Positions 1 to 8,342 of a stretch of 64,000 nt of DNA are shown here, one piece after another (within the stretch, counting starts at the first letter, position 1; each line of letters opens with the position of its first letter). Origin of the DNA: Desulfobacteraceae bacterium (GTDB lineage: Bacteria; Desulfobacterota; Desulfobacteria; Desulfobacterales; UBA5852); contig JABZFP010000041.1 in NCBI GenBank assembly GCA_014237395.1, positions 124,001 to 188,000 on the forward strand, given 5' to 3'. The notes under the pieces are model-generated. The model saw only the letters and a program-made list of their open reading frames with translations. It searched no databases and was not told where the DNA came from. A program made the translations under genes and the position numbers.

Positions 1-48
1 TGATACGGTAGCGGATATCGATGGCGGCCCCTCCGGGGACAAACAAAG

Positions 49-76
49 ATGCGGCCGGGTGCTGTTCCGGCCGCAG
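49..76 (-). terminator. Terminator after TPR gene
   Basis: A perfect 8-bp GC stem (51-58 with 67-74) has an 8-nt loop. On the minus strand it is followed by a T-rich stretch (ATCTTTGTTTG). It lies just past the stop codon of the TPR gene. Bases 1-48 contain no gene I can support. Confidence 0.6.
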
Positions 77-80
77 CAAA

Positions 81-707
81 TCAGGCCTTGCGATGGGGTT
101 GCAGCTCTTCCAGGATTTGGGGGGCCACCTCATAGTCTAACGCCGCGGCCCGGTCGATATGCTCGATGGCCTTATCGAAGTCCCCTTTTTCCATATACGC
201 AATGCCTAAATTGTTGTGCGCAATCGGAAAATCGGGCTCGATCTTGAGCGCTTGACGAGAAGCTTCTATGCTGTTTTCAACCTCGCCCTTCATCAGATAG
301 GCGGTGGCCAGGGAGGCAAAGGCCTGCACGTAACGGAAATTGAAATGGGTGGCACGTTTCAGCGAAACAATGGCGTCATCGACACGGCCCAGTTGCAAGT
401 GCACGAAGCCGATATTTCCATGCCCTTCCGAGAAGCCTGGCCGGGCCTTGACGGCCTTCTGGTTCCATTCCAAACATCCCTCCAGATCGCCCCGCCGCAG
501 ACAAATCGCACCCAGCTGGACATACCCCTCCGCCAGCCCGGGGCTGCAGTCAATCGCCGCCAGAAGCTCACTTTCCGCTTCGTCGTATTCCTGAACACCC
601 ATGAGTGCCACCGCCAGGTTGTAATGGGATGTACCGCAATCCGGATTCGAGGCGATGGCCTGTCGCTGCTGGGCGATGAATTCCTGTGCATTTTGAGACT
701 TATCCAT
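81..707 (-). CDS. Tetratricopeptide repeat protein
   Basis: This is a 208-residue protein made almost wholly of about five TPR units, running from roughly residue 22 to 200. Each unit shows the helix-turn-helix pattern of the family, for example NLAVALMGVQEYDEAESELL and NLGIAYMEKGDFDKAIEHID. There is no signal peptide or membrane segment, so it is probably a cytoplasmic scaffold for protein-protein contacts. The ATG at 707 is the first in-frame start and leaves no unexplained extension. It is divergent from the DapA-family gene, and no neighbour reveals its partner. TPR identity is clear from sequence; the specific role is unknown. Confidence 0.85.
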   Translation of the reverse strand: MDKSQNAQEFIAQQRQAIASNPDCGTSHYNLAVALMGVQEYDEAESELLAAIDCSPGLAEGYVQLGAICLRRGDLEGCLEWNQKAVKARPGFSEGHGNIGFVHLQLGRVDDAIVSLKRATHFNFRYVQAFASLATAYLMKGEVENSIEASRQALKIEPDFPIAHNNLGIAYMEKGDFDKAIEHIDRAAALDYEVAPQILEELQPHRKA

Positions 708-746
708 GGTTTGTTACCTCATTGTCATCATATAAAGGCGTCAAGG

Positions 747-763
747 CCGCTTCAGCGAAGCGG
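747..763. other. Small perfect hairpin upstream of TPR gene
   Basis: CCGCTTC-AGC-GAAGCGG is a 7-bp perfect inverted repeat with a 3-nt loop. It lies in the 254-bp divergent gap between the TPR gene and the DapA-family gene. There is no T-run on either side, so it is not a normal terminator. Its function is unknown. Confidence 0.35.
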
Positions 764-770
764 ATCGTCA

Positions 771-787
771 CTTTTCAAGTTGAAAAG
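771..787. promoter_or_regulatory. Palindromic operator candidate
   Basis: CTTTTCAAGTTGAAAAG is a perfect 8+1+8 palindrome in the divergent gap between the TPR gene and the DapA-family gene. Its size and symmetry suit a dimeric repressor. No regulator is encoded beside it, so the assignment is inference from symmetry only. The rest of the gap (788-961) holds two TTGACA hexamers (858-863 and 874-879) without convincing -10 partners. Confidence 0.35.
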
Positions 788-961
788 GGCATGGGTAATA
801 TGGGCCCCCGCTGCCTGTCAAGGAAAAACACCGCTTTTTGGGATGCCTCGCGCATCGTTGACACGCTTTTTCCTTGACACGATCCCGCCATTTCTTTACC
901 TCATTAGGTTCTGCAGGCGTAACACAATACACGATTCACGCTTACCAATGGGGAGGACGTC

Positions 962-1996
962 ATGCAATCAGGTTCATATACCGCCATTATCACGCCGTTT
1001 ATAGAAAACACGGTGGACTATGACGGACTCGACCGGCTGGTGGATTTCCAGATCTCAAATGGAATCACCGGCGTTCTGGCCGTGGGAACCACCGGCGAAA
1101 GCCCGTCCCTGTCATGGGATGAGCACAACCAGATTATCGAGCGGATTGCCAAGCGGACCAAAGGCAAGTGCCTCTGTATTGCCGGCACCGGAAGCAACAA
1201 TACCCGCGAGGCCCTGGAGGCAACCCAACATGCCGCCCAGGCCGGCGTGGACGCCGTCCTTTTGGTGGACCCCTACTACAATGGTCCCAGTTCCCTGGAA
1301 ATTCGCCGGGAATACGTGGCGCCCATCGCGGCCGCCTTCCCTGACCTGCAGGTGATACCCTACGTTATTCCGGGTCGGACTGGCGCCCAGTTGCTGCCGG
1401 AAGACCTGGGGCTTTTGAGCCAAAAACACAAAAACGTGTCAAGCGTCAAAGAAGCCACCGGCAACCTGGCGAACATGAAGCGAACACGCACCTGCTGCGG
1501 ACCCGACTTCACCATCTTATCCGGTGACGACGGCATGACCTTTGATATGATGACCGATCCCGAGATCGACGCCGGCGGGGTCATTTCCGTCATCTCCAAT
1601 ATCGCGCCGGCGGCTGTCAGCGAGCTCGTAAGACTTCTATCCTCGCAGCAGCGCGACCAGGCGGAAGCGCTGAAAGACGACCTGGCGCCCCTGTTCGGCC
1701 TTGTCACCGTATCGACCGTCGAAAAAACACCCTTTGGCACGGTAACGGCCCGCTTCCGCAACCCCAGTGCCATCAAAGCCTTGATGAGCATTATCGGAAT
1801 GCCTTGCGGCGGCTGCCGGCGTCCCCTGGGTAAACTGATGCCCAACGCCATTGACGTGGTCCTTGCGGCGGCCCGCAAGGTGCAGGCGACCAATCCCGCC
1901 ATTCTTAAACCGTGTGCGGACTTTTTCGGGGTGGACATCGACCAGCGCTTGTCGGACCCCGCAAACTGGAAAGATTTGGTATACGCCGATTACTAG
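962..1996 (+). CDS. DapA-family class I aldolase (dihydrodipicolinate synthase-like)
   Basis: A 344-residue member of the DapA/N-acetylneuraminate lyase TIM-barrel family, which condenses pyruvate with an aldehyde through a lysine Schiff base. The family signature GTTGESPSL is near residue 42. The catalytic tyrosine lies in PYVIPGRTG (about residue 138) and the Schiff-base lysine in SSVKEATGN (about 162). The start has a strong GGGGAGGA ribosome site. It is about 50 residues longer than typical DapA; the extra part is C-terminal and contains a Cys-rich PCGGCRRP stretch. It is monocistronic, ending at the terminator at 2023-2061. It may be the lysine-pathway DapA or a paralogue with another aldehyde substrate; the sequence alone does not decide. 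Confidence 0.85.
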   Translation: MQSGSYTAIITPFIENTVDYDGLDRLVDFQISNGITGVLAVGTTGESPSLSWDEHNQIIERIAKRTKGKCLCIAGTGSNNTREALEATQHAAQAGVDAVLLVDPYYNGPSSLEIRREYVAPIAAAFPDLQVIPYVIPGRTGAQLLPEDLGLLSQKHKNVSSVKEATGNLANMKRTRTCCGPDFTILSGDDGMTFDMMTDPEIDAGGVISVISNIAPAAVSELVRLLSSQQRDQAEALKDDLAPLFGLVTVSTVEKTPFGTVTARFRNPSAIKALMSIIGMPCGGCRRPLGKLMPNAIDVVLAAARKVQATNPAILKPCADFFGVDIDQRLSDPANWKDLVYADY

Positions 1997-2022
1997 GGGG
2001 TTGCACGCAGCTCAAAAATACA

Positions 2023-2061
2023 AGCGGGAAGCACCCCTCAGGCTGCTTCCCGCTCTTTTTT
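2023..2061 (+). terminator. Rho-independent terminator after DapA-family gene
   Basis: An 11-bp perfect stem (2023-2033 with 2044-2054) has a 10-nt loop and is followed by CTTTTTT. It separates the gene from the convergent glycerol importer operon. On the minus strand a looser T-rich tail follows, so it may work in both directions. Confidence 0.9.
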
Positions 2062-2118
2062 GTTCAGACACGGCGATTGGGACAACATCTTAAAAACCAA
2101 TGACCGTTCACCCGAGTC

Positions 2119-3846
2119 TTATTTCACCCGCCCTTCCTTCCAGGCCTGGAGCAACTGGTCGTAATCCACCGTCTCTCCTTGGGGTTTTTCATTGTCCAGT
2201 TTGGCTTTGGGCGACCCGGGCTGGCTCAGCCAGTAGGCTTCATCCTTTTCGGGATTCAGTTTGGGACCGCATTCGCCCTGGGTCTTGGAACGGGCGATGC
2301 GCTCCAGCACGCGATCCATCTCTTTGGCCAGGTTGTCCATGGCCGTATCCACGGTCACTTCACCGGAAACCGCCTCACCGATATTCTGCCACCACAACTG
2401 GGCCAGTTTCGGATAATCCGGCACATTGACGCCGGTCGGGGTCCAGGCCACGCGGGCCGGGCTGCGGTAGAATTCCACCAGGCCACCCAGTTTGGGCGCG
2501 CGCTCGGTGAAGGACGCATGGTTGATGTCGCTGTCGCGGATGGGGGTCAACCCCACATGGGCCTTTTTGAGCGACGTGGTCTTGGCCACACAGAACTGGG
2601 CAAACAACCAGGCCGCCTTGCGGCGTTCCAGGGGCGTGCTCTTCATGAAGGTCCAGGAACCGCAATCCTGGTAGCCAAGCTTCATGCCCTCTTCCCAGTA
2701 GGGCCCGTGGGGTGACGGGGCCATGCGCCATTTGGGTGTGCCGTCTTCATTCACGGTGGGTCCGGGTTCGACCATGCTGGGAAGGAAGGCGGTGTACCAG
2801 AAGATCTGCTGGGCTACACTTCCGTTGGCCAGAAAGGGCAGATAGGTGTAGAAATCCATCCCCAAACTGCCGGGAGGCGCGTATTTTCTGAGCCAGTCCA
2901 TATACTTTTGAAGGGCATACTTGGCCGCAGGGCCATTGGCGGCGCCACCGCGGGCCACGGTTGCCCCCACCGCCTGACATCCCTCCATACGGATACCCCA
3001 TTCATCCACCGGCTTGCCGTTGGGAATCCCTTTGTCCCCGGCACCGGCCATGGAAAGCCAGGCGTCGGTAAAACGCCAGCCCAGATCCGGCGCCTTTTTG
3101 CCGTAGTCGTTGTGGCCGAACACGGCCTTGCCGTCGATTTCACGGACATGCTCCGTGAAAAACTCGGCGATATCCTCGTAAGCCGACCAGTTGACCGGAA
3201 CGCCCAGCTCATAGCCGTAGATTTTCTTGAACTGTTGTTTGAAATCGTCCCGCTTGAACCAGTCGTAACGGAACCAGTAGAGGTTGGCGAACTGTTGATC
3301 CGGCAGCTGGTAGAGCTTGCCGTCGGGTCCGGTGGTGAATGACTTGCCCATGAAATCGTCCACATCCAGGGTCGGCAGGGTCACGTCCTTGCCTTCCCCG
3401 GTCATGAAATCGGACAGGGGCACCACATAGCCATAGCGGGCGTGGGTGCCGATCAAATCGGAGTCGTTGATCCAGGCATCGTAGATGTTCTGGCCCGACG
3501 CCCACTGGGTCTGGAGCTTTTCGATGACGTCCCCCTCCTGGATGAGGTCGAACGACACCTTGATGCCGGTGATTTCCTCGAACGCCGTGGCCAGGGTCTT
3601 GGCCTCGTACTCATGGGTGGGAATGGTTTCGGAAACGACCTTGATGTTCATGCCCTGAAAGGGCTTGGAAGCCTTGATGAACCATTCCATCTCTTTCATT
3701 TGTTCGTCTTTGGACAGGGTCGACGGTTGGAACTCCGTGTCAACCCATTTCTTGGCGGCCGCCATATCCGCCACGGCCGGTCCGGCCGCCAGGGCAAACA
3801 TGATCGCCAAAGCAACGCTCAGAAACATGGTCTTTTTCACTTTCAT
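2119..3846 (-). CDS. glpV: Glycerol ABC transporter substrate-binding protein (GlpV-like)
   Basis: This 575-residue periplasmic solute-binding protein starts with a classical signal peptide: MKVKK, a hydrophobic core to about residue 22, then a cleavage region near PAVADM. Its length and sequence suit the large carbohydrate-uptake family 1 binding proteins of the glpSTPQV glycerol importers described in rhizobia. It is the last gene of the minus-strand operon, after two permeases, two ATPases and a DUF2160 protein. The adjoining glpR, glpA, glpB and glpK homologues make glycerol the most likely ligand. It is separated from the DUF2160 gene by 170 bp. The family assignment is strong; glycerol specificity is inferred from family and context. 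Confidence 0.85.
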   Translation of the reverse strand: MKVKKTMFLSVALAIMFALAAGPAVADMAAAKKWVDTEFQPSTLSKDEQMKEMEWFIKASKPFQGMNIKVVSETIPTHEYEAKTLATAFEEITGIKVSFDLIQEGDVIEKLQTQWASGQNIYDAWINDSDLIGTHARYGYVVPLSDFMTGEGKDVTLPTLDVDDFMGKSFTTGPDGKLYQLPDQQFANLYWFRYDWFKRDDFKQQFKKIYGYELGVPVNWSAYEDIAEFFTEHVREIDGKAVFGHNDYGKKAPDLGWRFTDAWLSMAGAGDKGIPNGKPVDEWGIRMEGCQAVGATVARGGAANGPAAKYALQKYMDWLRKYAPPGSLGMDFYTYLPFLANGSVAQQIFWYTAFLPSMVEPGPTVNEDGTPKWRMAPSPHGPYWEEGMKLGYQDCGSWTFMKSTPLERRKAAWLFAQFCVAKTTSLKKAHVGLTPIRDSDINHASFTERAPKLGGLVEFYRSPARVAWTPTGVNVPDYPKLAQLWWQNIGEAVSGEVTVDTAMDNLAKEMDRVLERIARSKTQGECGPKLNPEKDEAYWLSQPGSPKAKLDNEKPQGETVDYDQLLQAWKEGRVK

Positions 3847-4016
3847 GGGGGGATCCTCCTTTTAGCCTTCAAGGGTAGGATGGGGCTGTGGGACGGCATC
3901 GCGGGCGCGAAGGCCTTACTCGCCGAACGATAGTGAACACGTCCTCGTTTTCGAAGCGGGGTGGAACGTTGTGAATCATGGGTGATTGCCAAACCGCTGA
4001 AATGCCTGCGGCCTTT
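3847..4016. other. Gap in importer operon with half of a 17-bp direct repeat
   Basis: This 170-bp gap lies between the DUF2160 gene and glpV and has no credible ORF. GCCAAACCGCTGAAATG at 3988-4004 is repeated exactly at 4043-4059 inside the 3' end of the DUF2160 gene. The gap also carries the GGAGGATCC-type ribosome site just before glpV. The repeat looks like a small local duplication. Confidence 0.5.
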
Positions 4017-4295
4017 TTATCCCCAGCGCATAATGATGACGAGCCAAACCGCTGAAATGGGAAGGGCAAACCACAAATTTAAATCCGTCAGTCCCAGCCA
4101 GGCCAGATGAATATAGGCGGCGCCCAATAAACCGATGAAAAACCGCGTTCCGCGCGTGGTCGGAATCCTCAGGAATCCGCGCCGCTCGACCGTCGGGGAC
4201 ACCAACTCCCAGACGAGCATGCCCGTGAGCATGAGCGCAATCGTGATGAAGAAAATTGCCGTCGGGACGGTCCAGTACATCCATTCGAAACTCAT
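4017..4295 (-). CDS. DUF2160-family small membrane protein of the glycerol importer
   Basis: A 92-residue integral membrane protein with two or three hydrophobic helices: about residues 10-30 (FFITIALMLTGMLVWEL), 50-68 and 72-90. It matches the DUF2160 type regularly found between permease and binding-protein genes of glpSTPQV-type glycerol transporters. Its role is undefined; an accessory membrane subunit is the usual inference. It sits 12 bp after glpQ in the same operon. Part of a 17-bp direct repeat lies in its 3' end. Family identity is by recognition of sequence and position. Confidence 0.75.
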   Translation of the reverse strand: MSFEWMYWTVPTAIFFITIALMLTGMLVWELVSPTVERRGFLRIPTTRGTRFFIGLLGAAYIHLAWLGLTDLNLWFALPISAVWLVIIMRWG

Positions 4296-4307
4296 GCTGA
4301 TTTCCCC

Positions 4308-5111
4308 TTAGACGCGGCCCAATGCAAACCCCTTGGCAAGGTGGTTGCGCACGAACCAGATGACCAGGGCGCCCGGAACGATGGTGAGAATACCATTGGC
4401 CGCCAGGAGGCCCCAATCCAGACCGGTAGCGCTGATGGTGCGGGTCATGGTGGCGACAATCGGCTTGGCCTCGGTGACCGTCAGCGTGCGGGCAAACAAC
4501 AGCTCCACCCAACTGAACATGAAGCAGAAAAACGCCGTCACACCCACGCCCGCCCGAATCAGCGGAATGAAAAGCGTAAAGAAAAAACGGGGGAAGCTGT
4601 AGCCGTCAATAAAGGCGGTTTCGTCGATCTCTTTGGGAATGCCGGACATGAAGCCTTCCAGGATCCACACCGCCAGGGGCACATTAAAAAGGCAATGCGC
4701 CAGGGCCACCGCAATGTGGGTATCGATCAGGTTCACGGTGGAGTAGAGCTGGAAATAGGGCAGCAGGAAAACCGCCGGCGGTGCCATGCGGTTGGTCAGC
4801 AGCCAGAAAAACATCTGGCCGTCACCCAGAAATTTATACCGCGAAAAAGCGTAGGCCGCGGGCAGCGCAAACGCCAATGACATGATCGTATTCATGCTGA
4901 CATAGATCATGGCGTTGATATAACCCGAGTACCAGGTCTCATCGGTGAAGATCTTGATATAGTTTTCAAGGGTGATGTGGGATGGGTAGAGCGAAAATGT
5001 GCTCAAAATATCGGCATTGCTGCGCAGCGACATGTTGAGCATCCAGTAGATTGGCAACGCCAGCAATAGAAAATAGAAGAGTAAGGCGAAAGTTCGCTTT
5101 TGGACCTTCAT
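4308..5111 (-). CDS. glpQ: Glycerol ABC transporter permease (GlpQ-like)
   Basis: A 267-residue MalG-type inner-membrane permease with about six helices. The cytoplasmic EAA loop, which docks to the ATPases, is visible as GFMSGIPKEIDETAFIDGYS. The start ATG overlaps the stop of the preceding permease by 4 bp (ATGA), so translation is coupled. With GlpP it should form the heterodimeric pore of the importer. This gene is the transporter permease, not the unrelated E. coli glpQ phosphodiesterase of the same name. Confidence 0.85.
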   Translation of the reverse strand: MKVQKRTFALLFYFLLLALPIYWMLNMSLRSNADILSTFSLYPSHITLENYIKIFTDETWYSGYINAMIYVSMNTIMSLAFALPAAYAFSRYKFLGDGQMFFWLLTNRMAPPAVFLLPYFQLYSTVNLIDTHIAVALAHCLFNVPLAVWILEGFMSGIPKEIDETAFIDGYSFPRFFFTLFIPLIRAGVGVTAFFCFMFSWVELLFARTLTVTEAKPIVATMTRTISATGLDWGLLAANGILTIVPGALVIWFVRNHLAKGFALGRV

Positions 5112-5992
5112 GATATCTTTTCTCCTTTGCCGACATTCAGGAGTACCTGGTAGAAAATAAAGCAGAACAGGAGGACGATCAGAAAATAAATCAGGGAAAA
5201 GGCCGCCGCGGGCCCGAGGTCAAACTGGCCGGTGGCAAGCTTGACCAGATAGATGGATAAAAAGGTGGTCGAGTTGCCCGGCCCCCCGCCGGTCAGCGCA
5301 AAGGGTTCGGCGTAGATCAGAAAGCTGTCCATCCACCTGAGTAACACGGCAATGGTAAGGACACCGCGCATCTTGGGCAGCTGGATATAACAAAAGACCG
5401 CCCAGGACGAGGCGCCGTCAATTTTGGCGGCCTGGTAATAGGCCTCCGGAATGGCGCGCAGACCGGCGTAGCACAGCAGGGCCACTAGCGGTGTCCAGTG
5501 CCATACCTCCATGGCCATCAGGGTGACCCAGGCGTAAGCCGGGCGGGCGGTATGGTCAAAGGGTATGTCGAGAAGATCCAGACTGTTGATGCCGACGCCG
5601 AACAAACCGATATCCGGCCGGGTAAAGATGATCCAGATGGTGCCGATCACATTCCAGGGGATCAGCAGGGGGATGGCCAGGGTTACCAGACTGGCGGAGG
5701 CACTCCAGCCCTTTTTGGGCATGGCCAGGGCAATGAGGATGCCCAGGGGAATTTCAATCAGCAGGACTAAGCCTGAAAATATAAATTGACGCCCCAAGGC
5801 ATCGTGCAGGCGCTTGTCGGTCAACATTTCCTTGAACCACTCCGTTCCCACGAAGACGGCGTTGCCCGGGCCGAAGATGTCCTGGAGGGAATAGTTTACC
5901 ACGGTCATCAGCGGAATGATCGCGCTGAACGCCACGACGACAAAAACCGGCAGCACCAGCAACCATGCCTTGTTGTCCGCCCATTTTTCCAT
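5108..5992 (-). CDS. glpP: Glycerol ABC transporter permease (GlpP-like)
   Basis: A 294-residue MalF-type permease with an N-terminal anchor (LLVLPVFVVVAFSAIIPL) and about six helices. Its EAA loop reads GLRAIPEAYYQAAKIDGASS, the coupling site for the ATPase pair. It overlaps glpQ by 4 bp and follows glpT by 11 bp, so it is cotranscribed. Similarity and gene order match glpSTPQV importers, in which GlpP and GlpQ form the membrane channel. Confidence 0.87.
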   Translation of the reverse strand: MEKWADNKAWLLVLPVFVVVAFSAIIPLMTVVNYSLQDIFGPGNAVFVGTEWFKEMLTDKRLHDALGRQFIFSGLVLLIEIPLGILIALAMPKKGWSASASLVTLAIPLLIPWNVIGTIWIIFTRPDIGLFGVGINSLDLLDIPFDHTARPAYAWVTLMAMEVWHWTPLVALLCYAGLRAIPEAYYQAAKIDGASSWAVFCYIQLPKMRGVLTIAVLLRWMDSFLIYAEPFALTGGGPGNSTTFLSIYLVKLATGQFDLGPAAAFSLIYFLIVLLFCFIFYQVLLNVGKGEKIS

Positions 5993-6003
5993 GGGTCCTC
6001 CCT

Positions 6004-7089
6004 TTATATAACCAGCCGTTCGTCGGCAAACAGTTTGGTCCGCAGCGGCGGGAACCTCAACCAGGCCTGTCTTTCCGGCACAGGATGTCCCTCGGGCACC
6101 CGGGCGCGTAAGGTGTGACCATTGAGCGTCGTACTCAGTATTTTGAAGCTGCCCTGGTCTTCCACCGCTTCGATCGTTACCGGCACCCCATCATTGACGG
6201 CCGCAGCGTGTACTTCGATGTGCATGGGGCGGATGCCCAGCTCCAAGGCCCCCGCTGCCTTGGCCCCGAGGGCGGCTGTTTCCTCCGCCAGGGGAATGGT
6301 GATCCCGTCCACCCGGGCGTTTTGGCCCTCAAGGGTGCAGGGCAGAAAATTCATACCGGGGCTGCCGATAAAATATCCGACAAACTTATGCCGTGGATTT
6401 TCGAAAAGGTCTTCCGGTGTACCGATCTGAACGATTTCTCCCTCGTACATGAGAATCACCTGATCCGCGAAGGTCAGCGCTTCCACCTGGTCGTGGGTGA
6501 CATAGATCAGCGTCAGTTTCAGCTGTTCGTGGATCTCCTTGAGTTTCCGTCGGAGCTGCCATTTCAGGTGGGGATCGATGACGGTCAGCGGTTCATCGAA
6601 GAGCACAGCCGCCACATCGCTTCGCACCAAGCCGCGCCCAAGGGATATTTTCTGCTTGGCATCGGCACTCAAGCCCGCGGCTTTTTTATTCAGATCCTGG
6701 GTCAGGTCGAGGATTTCGGCCACCTCCTTCACGCGCCGGATGGTGTCCGCCCGGTTGAAACCCCGGTTTTTCAAAGGAAAGGCCAGATTGTCGAACACGC
6801 TCATGGTGTCGTAAAGCACCGGGAATTGAAATACCTGGGCGATATTGCGCTTCTCCGGGGGCAAGGCGGTCACGTCCGTGCCGTCGTAGAGCACCCGACC
6901 CCGGCTGGGTTGCAGCAGCCCGGAAATCACGTTGAGCAGGGTGGTCTTGCCGCAGCCCGACGGTCCCAGCAAGGCATAGGCCCCACCGTCCTCCCACAGG
7001 GTATTAATCTCCTTGAGGGCGTAATCCGACGGTTCCCGGGGATTCGGGTAGTATGAGTGGGCGATCTGATCGAATTCGATACGCGCCAT
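6004..7089 (-). CDS. glpT: Glycerol ABC transporter ATP-binding protein (GlpT-like)
   Basis: A 361-residue ABC ATPase. I chose the ATG at 7089 because an AGGAG site precedes it and the protein then begins MARIEFDQIAHSYY; the longer reading frame runs back into glpS. Walker A is canonical (GPSGCGKTT), Walker B reads AAVLFDEPLTVIDPH, and an H-loop histidine is in YVTHDQVEALTF. The signature loop is degenerate (LSADAKQ instead of LSGGQ), as in known GlpT proteins. The C-terminal third is an OB-fold regulatory domain of the MalK type. Not the E. coli glycerol-3-phosphate antiporter also named GlpT. Confidence 0.87.
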   Translation of the reverse strand: MARIEFDQIAHSYYPNPREPSDYALKEINTLWEDGGAYALLGPSGCGKTTLLNVISGLLQPSRGRVLYDGTDVTALPPEKRNIAQVFQFPVLYDTMSVFDNLAFPLKNRGFNRADTIRRVKEVAEILDLTQDLNKKAAGLSADAKQKISLGRGLVRSDVAAVLFDEPLTVIDPHLKWQLRRKLKEIHEQLKLTLIYVTHDQVEALTFADQVILMYEGEIVQIGTPEDLFENPRHKFVGYFIGSPGMNFLPCTLEGQNARVDGITIPLAEETAALGAKAAGALELGIRPMHIEVHAAAVNDGVPVTIEAVEDQGSFKILSTTLNGHTLRARVPEGHPVPERQAWLRFPPLRTKLFADERLVI

Positions 7090-7102
7090 GCCATTCTCCT
7101 GG

Positions 7103-8200
7103 CTATTGCTGTTCGGCAACCCCAGCGGCCGGTGGCGCCGCCACAAGCCGGCCGGCCGTGTCGTATACAAAAAGGTGCTTGGGGTTCAGAAACACGGAAA
7201 TCGGGGCGCCCATGGCAAAGGGGTGCACCCCCTCCTGTTGCACCACGAAGGCGCTTTTCCCGTGATGGACGTAAACAAAGGTTTCCGAACCATTGATTTC
7301 CGCCAACTCCACCTTGCCGGAAATGGCGACGTCCCCCTCTCCCTGGCTGGAAAGCCACAGGTGGTTGGATCGGAAGGCAAAGCGATACGCGCCGTCGGCC
7401 AGGCCGGCCAGGTGGCCGGTCAGTGGGATCGGAATATTGTCGCCCATGGCCGCCCTGCCATCGGTGACCGTGCTGTCCAGGGCATTGATGGGCGGATCGC
7501 TGAAAACCTCTGCTGCTCTCAGGGTTTCAGGCCGCTGATAGACCGCAGCGGTGGCCCCGGTCTGCAGCACCCGTCCCTCGTCGAGAACCACGACCTTCCC
7601 ACCCAGCATCAGGGCTTCGGAGGGCTCGGTGGTGGTGTAGACAACGATGGCGGAGCGTTTCCGGAAAATATCCTGGAGTTCCACCCGCAGTTCTTCCCGC
7701 AGTTTGTAATCCAGATTGACCAGGGGCTCGTCCAGCAGGAGCAGCTTGGCATCCTTGACCAGCGCCCGGGCAATGGCCGTGCGCTGCTGCTGCCCACCGG
7801 AGAGCTCGGCCGGCAATCGATCCAGCAACTCCTCGAGATGCAGAATCTCGGCGGTTTCGCGGACCCGGCGATCGATGTCGCGTTTTTTCAGCCCGCTGCG
7901 GCGCAACGGCGAGGCAATGTTGTTGTAAACGGTGAGGGACGGATAATTGATGAACTGCTGATACACCATGGCAATGCCGCGCTTGCGGACCGAAACGCCG
8001 GTGACATCCACACCGTCCATCAGCACCTTACCCCGGGAGGGGCGGTCCAGACCGGCCATGATACGTAACAAAGAGGTTTTACCGGCCAGGGTGCGGCCTA
8101 AGAACACATTGCGGGATCCCGTTTCAAATTCGAGATCGATCCCTTTCAGATGGGTTTCGCCGCCGACGATTTTATCGACATTTCGAAGCGCCAGACTCAT
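7103..8200 (-). CDS. glpS: Glycerol ABC transporter ATP-binding protein (GlpS-like)
   Basis: A 365-residue ABC ATPase that pairs with GlpT. Walker A is the unusual GRTLAGKTS near residue 35, the signature LSGGQQQR is canonical, and Walker B is KLLLLDEPLVNLDYK. The two ATPases thus have complementary variant motifs, which suggests two unlike nucleotide sites in the heterodimer. It is the first gene of the importer operon. Its start lies 142 bp downstream of glpR and close to a putative operator (8311-8324). Confidence 0.87.
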   Translation of the reverse strand: MSLALRNVDKIVGGETHLKGIDLEFETGSRNVFLGRTLAGKTSLLRIMAGLDRPSRGKVLMDGVDVTGVSVRKRGIAMVYQQFINYPSLTVYNNIASPLRRSGLKKRDIDRRVRETAEILHLEELLDRLPAELSGGQQQRTAIARALVKDAKLLLLDEPLVNLDYKLREELRVELQDIFRKRSAIVVYTTTEPSEALMLGGKVVVLDEGRVLQTGATAAVYQRPETLRAAEVFSDPPINALDSTVTDGRAAMGDNIPIPLTGHLAGLADGAYRFAFRSNHLWLSSQGEGDVAISGKVELAEINGSETFVYVHHGKSAFVVQQEGVHPFAMGAPISVFLNPKHLFVYDTAGRLVAAPPAAGVAEQQ

Positions 8201-8310
8201 GAACCCCCCGTTGGCATTCTCAGGTTTTCAGCCTTCCGGCTTAAAAGCGCCATGCAAAGGTAGGTCTGTTCTGTAATGATATCATGCTCAATTAACACAG
8301 CCGTATAATC

Positions 8311-8324
8311 TTCGCAAGTGAAAA
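8311..8324. promoter_or_regulatory. Putative GlpR operator upstream of glpS
   Basis: TTCGCAAGTGAAAA lies in the 142-bp gap between glpR and the importer operon. The same 14-mer with one change (TTCGCAAGAGAAAA) occurs upstream of glpA, and a weaker copy precedes glpR. DeoR/GlpR-family repressors commonly bind sites containing TTCG and CGAA or GAAA half-sites. The assignment rests on the repeat at three related control points. Confidence 0.5.
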
Positions 8325-8342
8325 TATACTTTCGTTTTTATC

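Noticed and set aside
6115..7056. 313-residue ORF opposite glpT
   Set aside because: Antisense shadow of the ABC ATPase.
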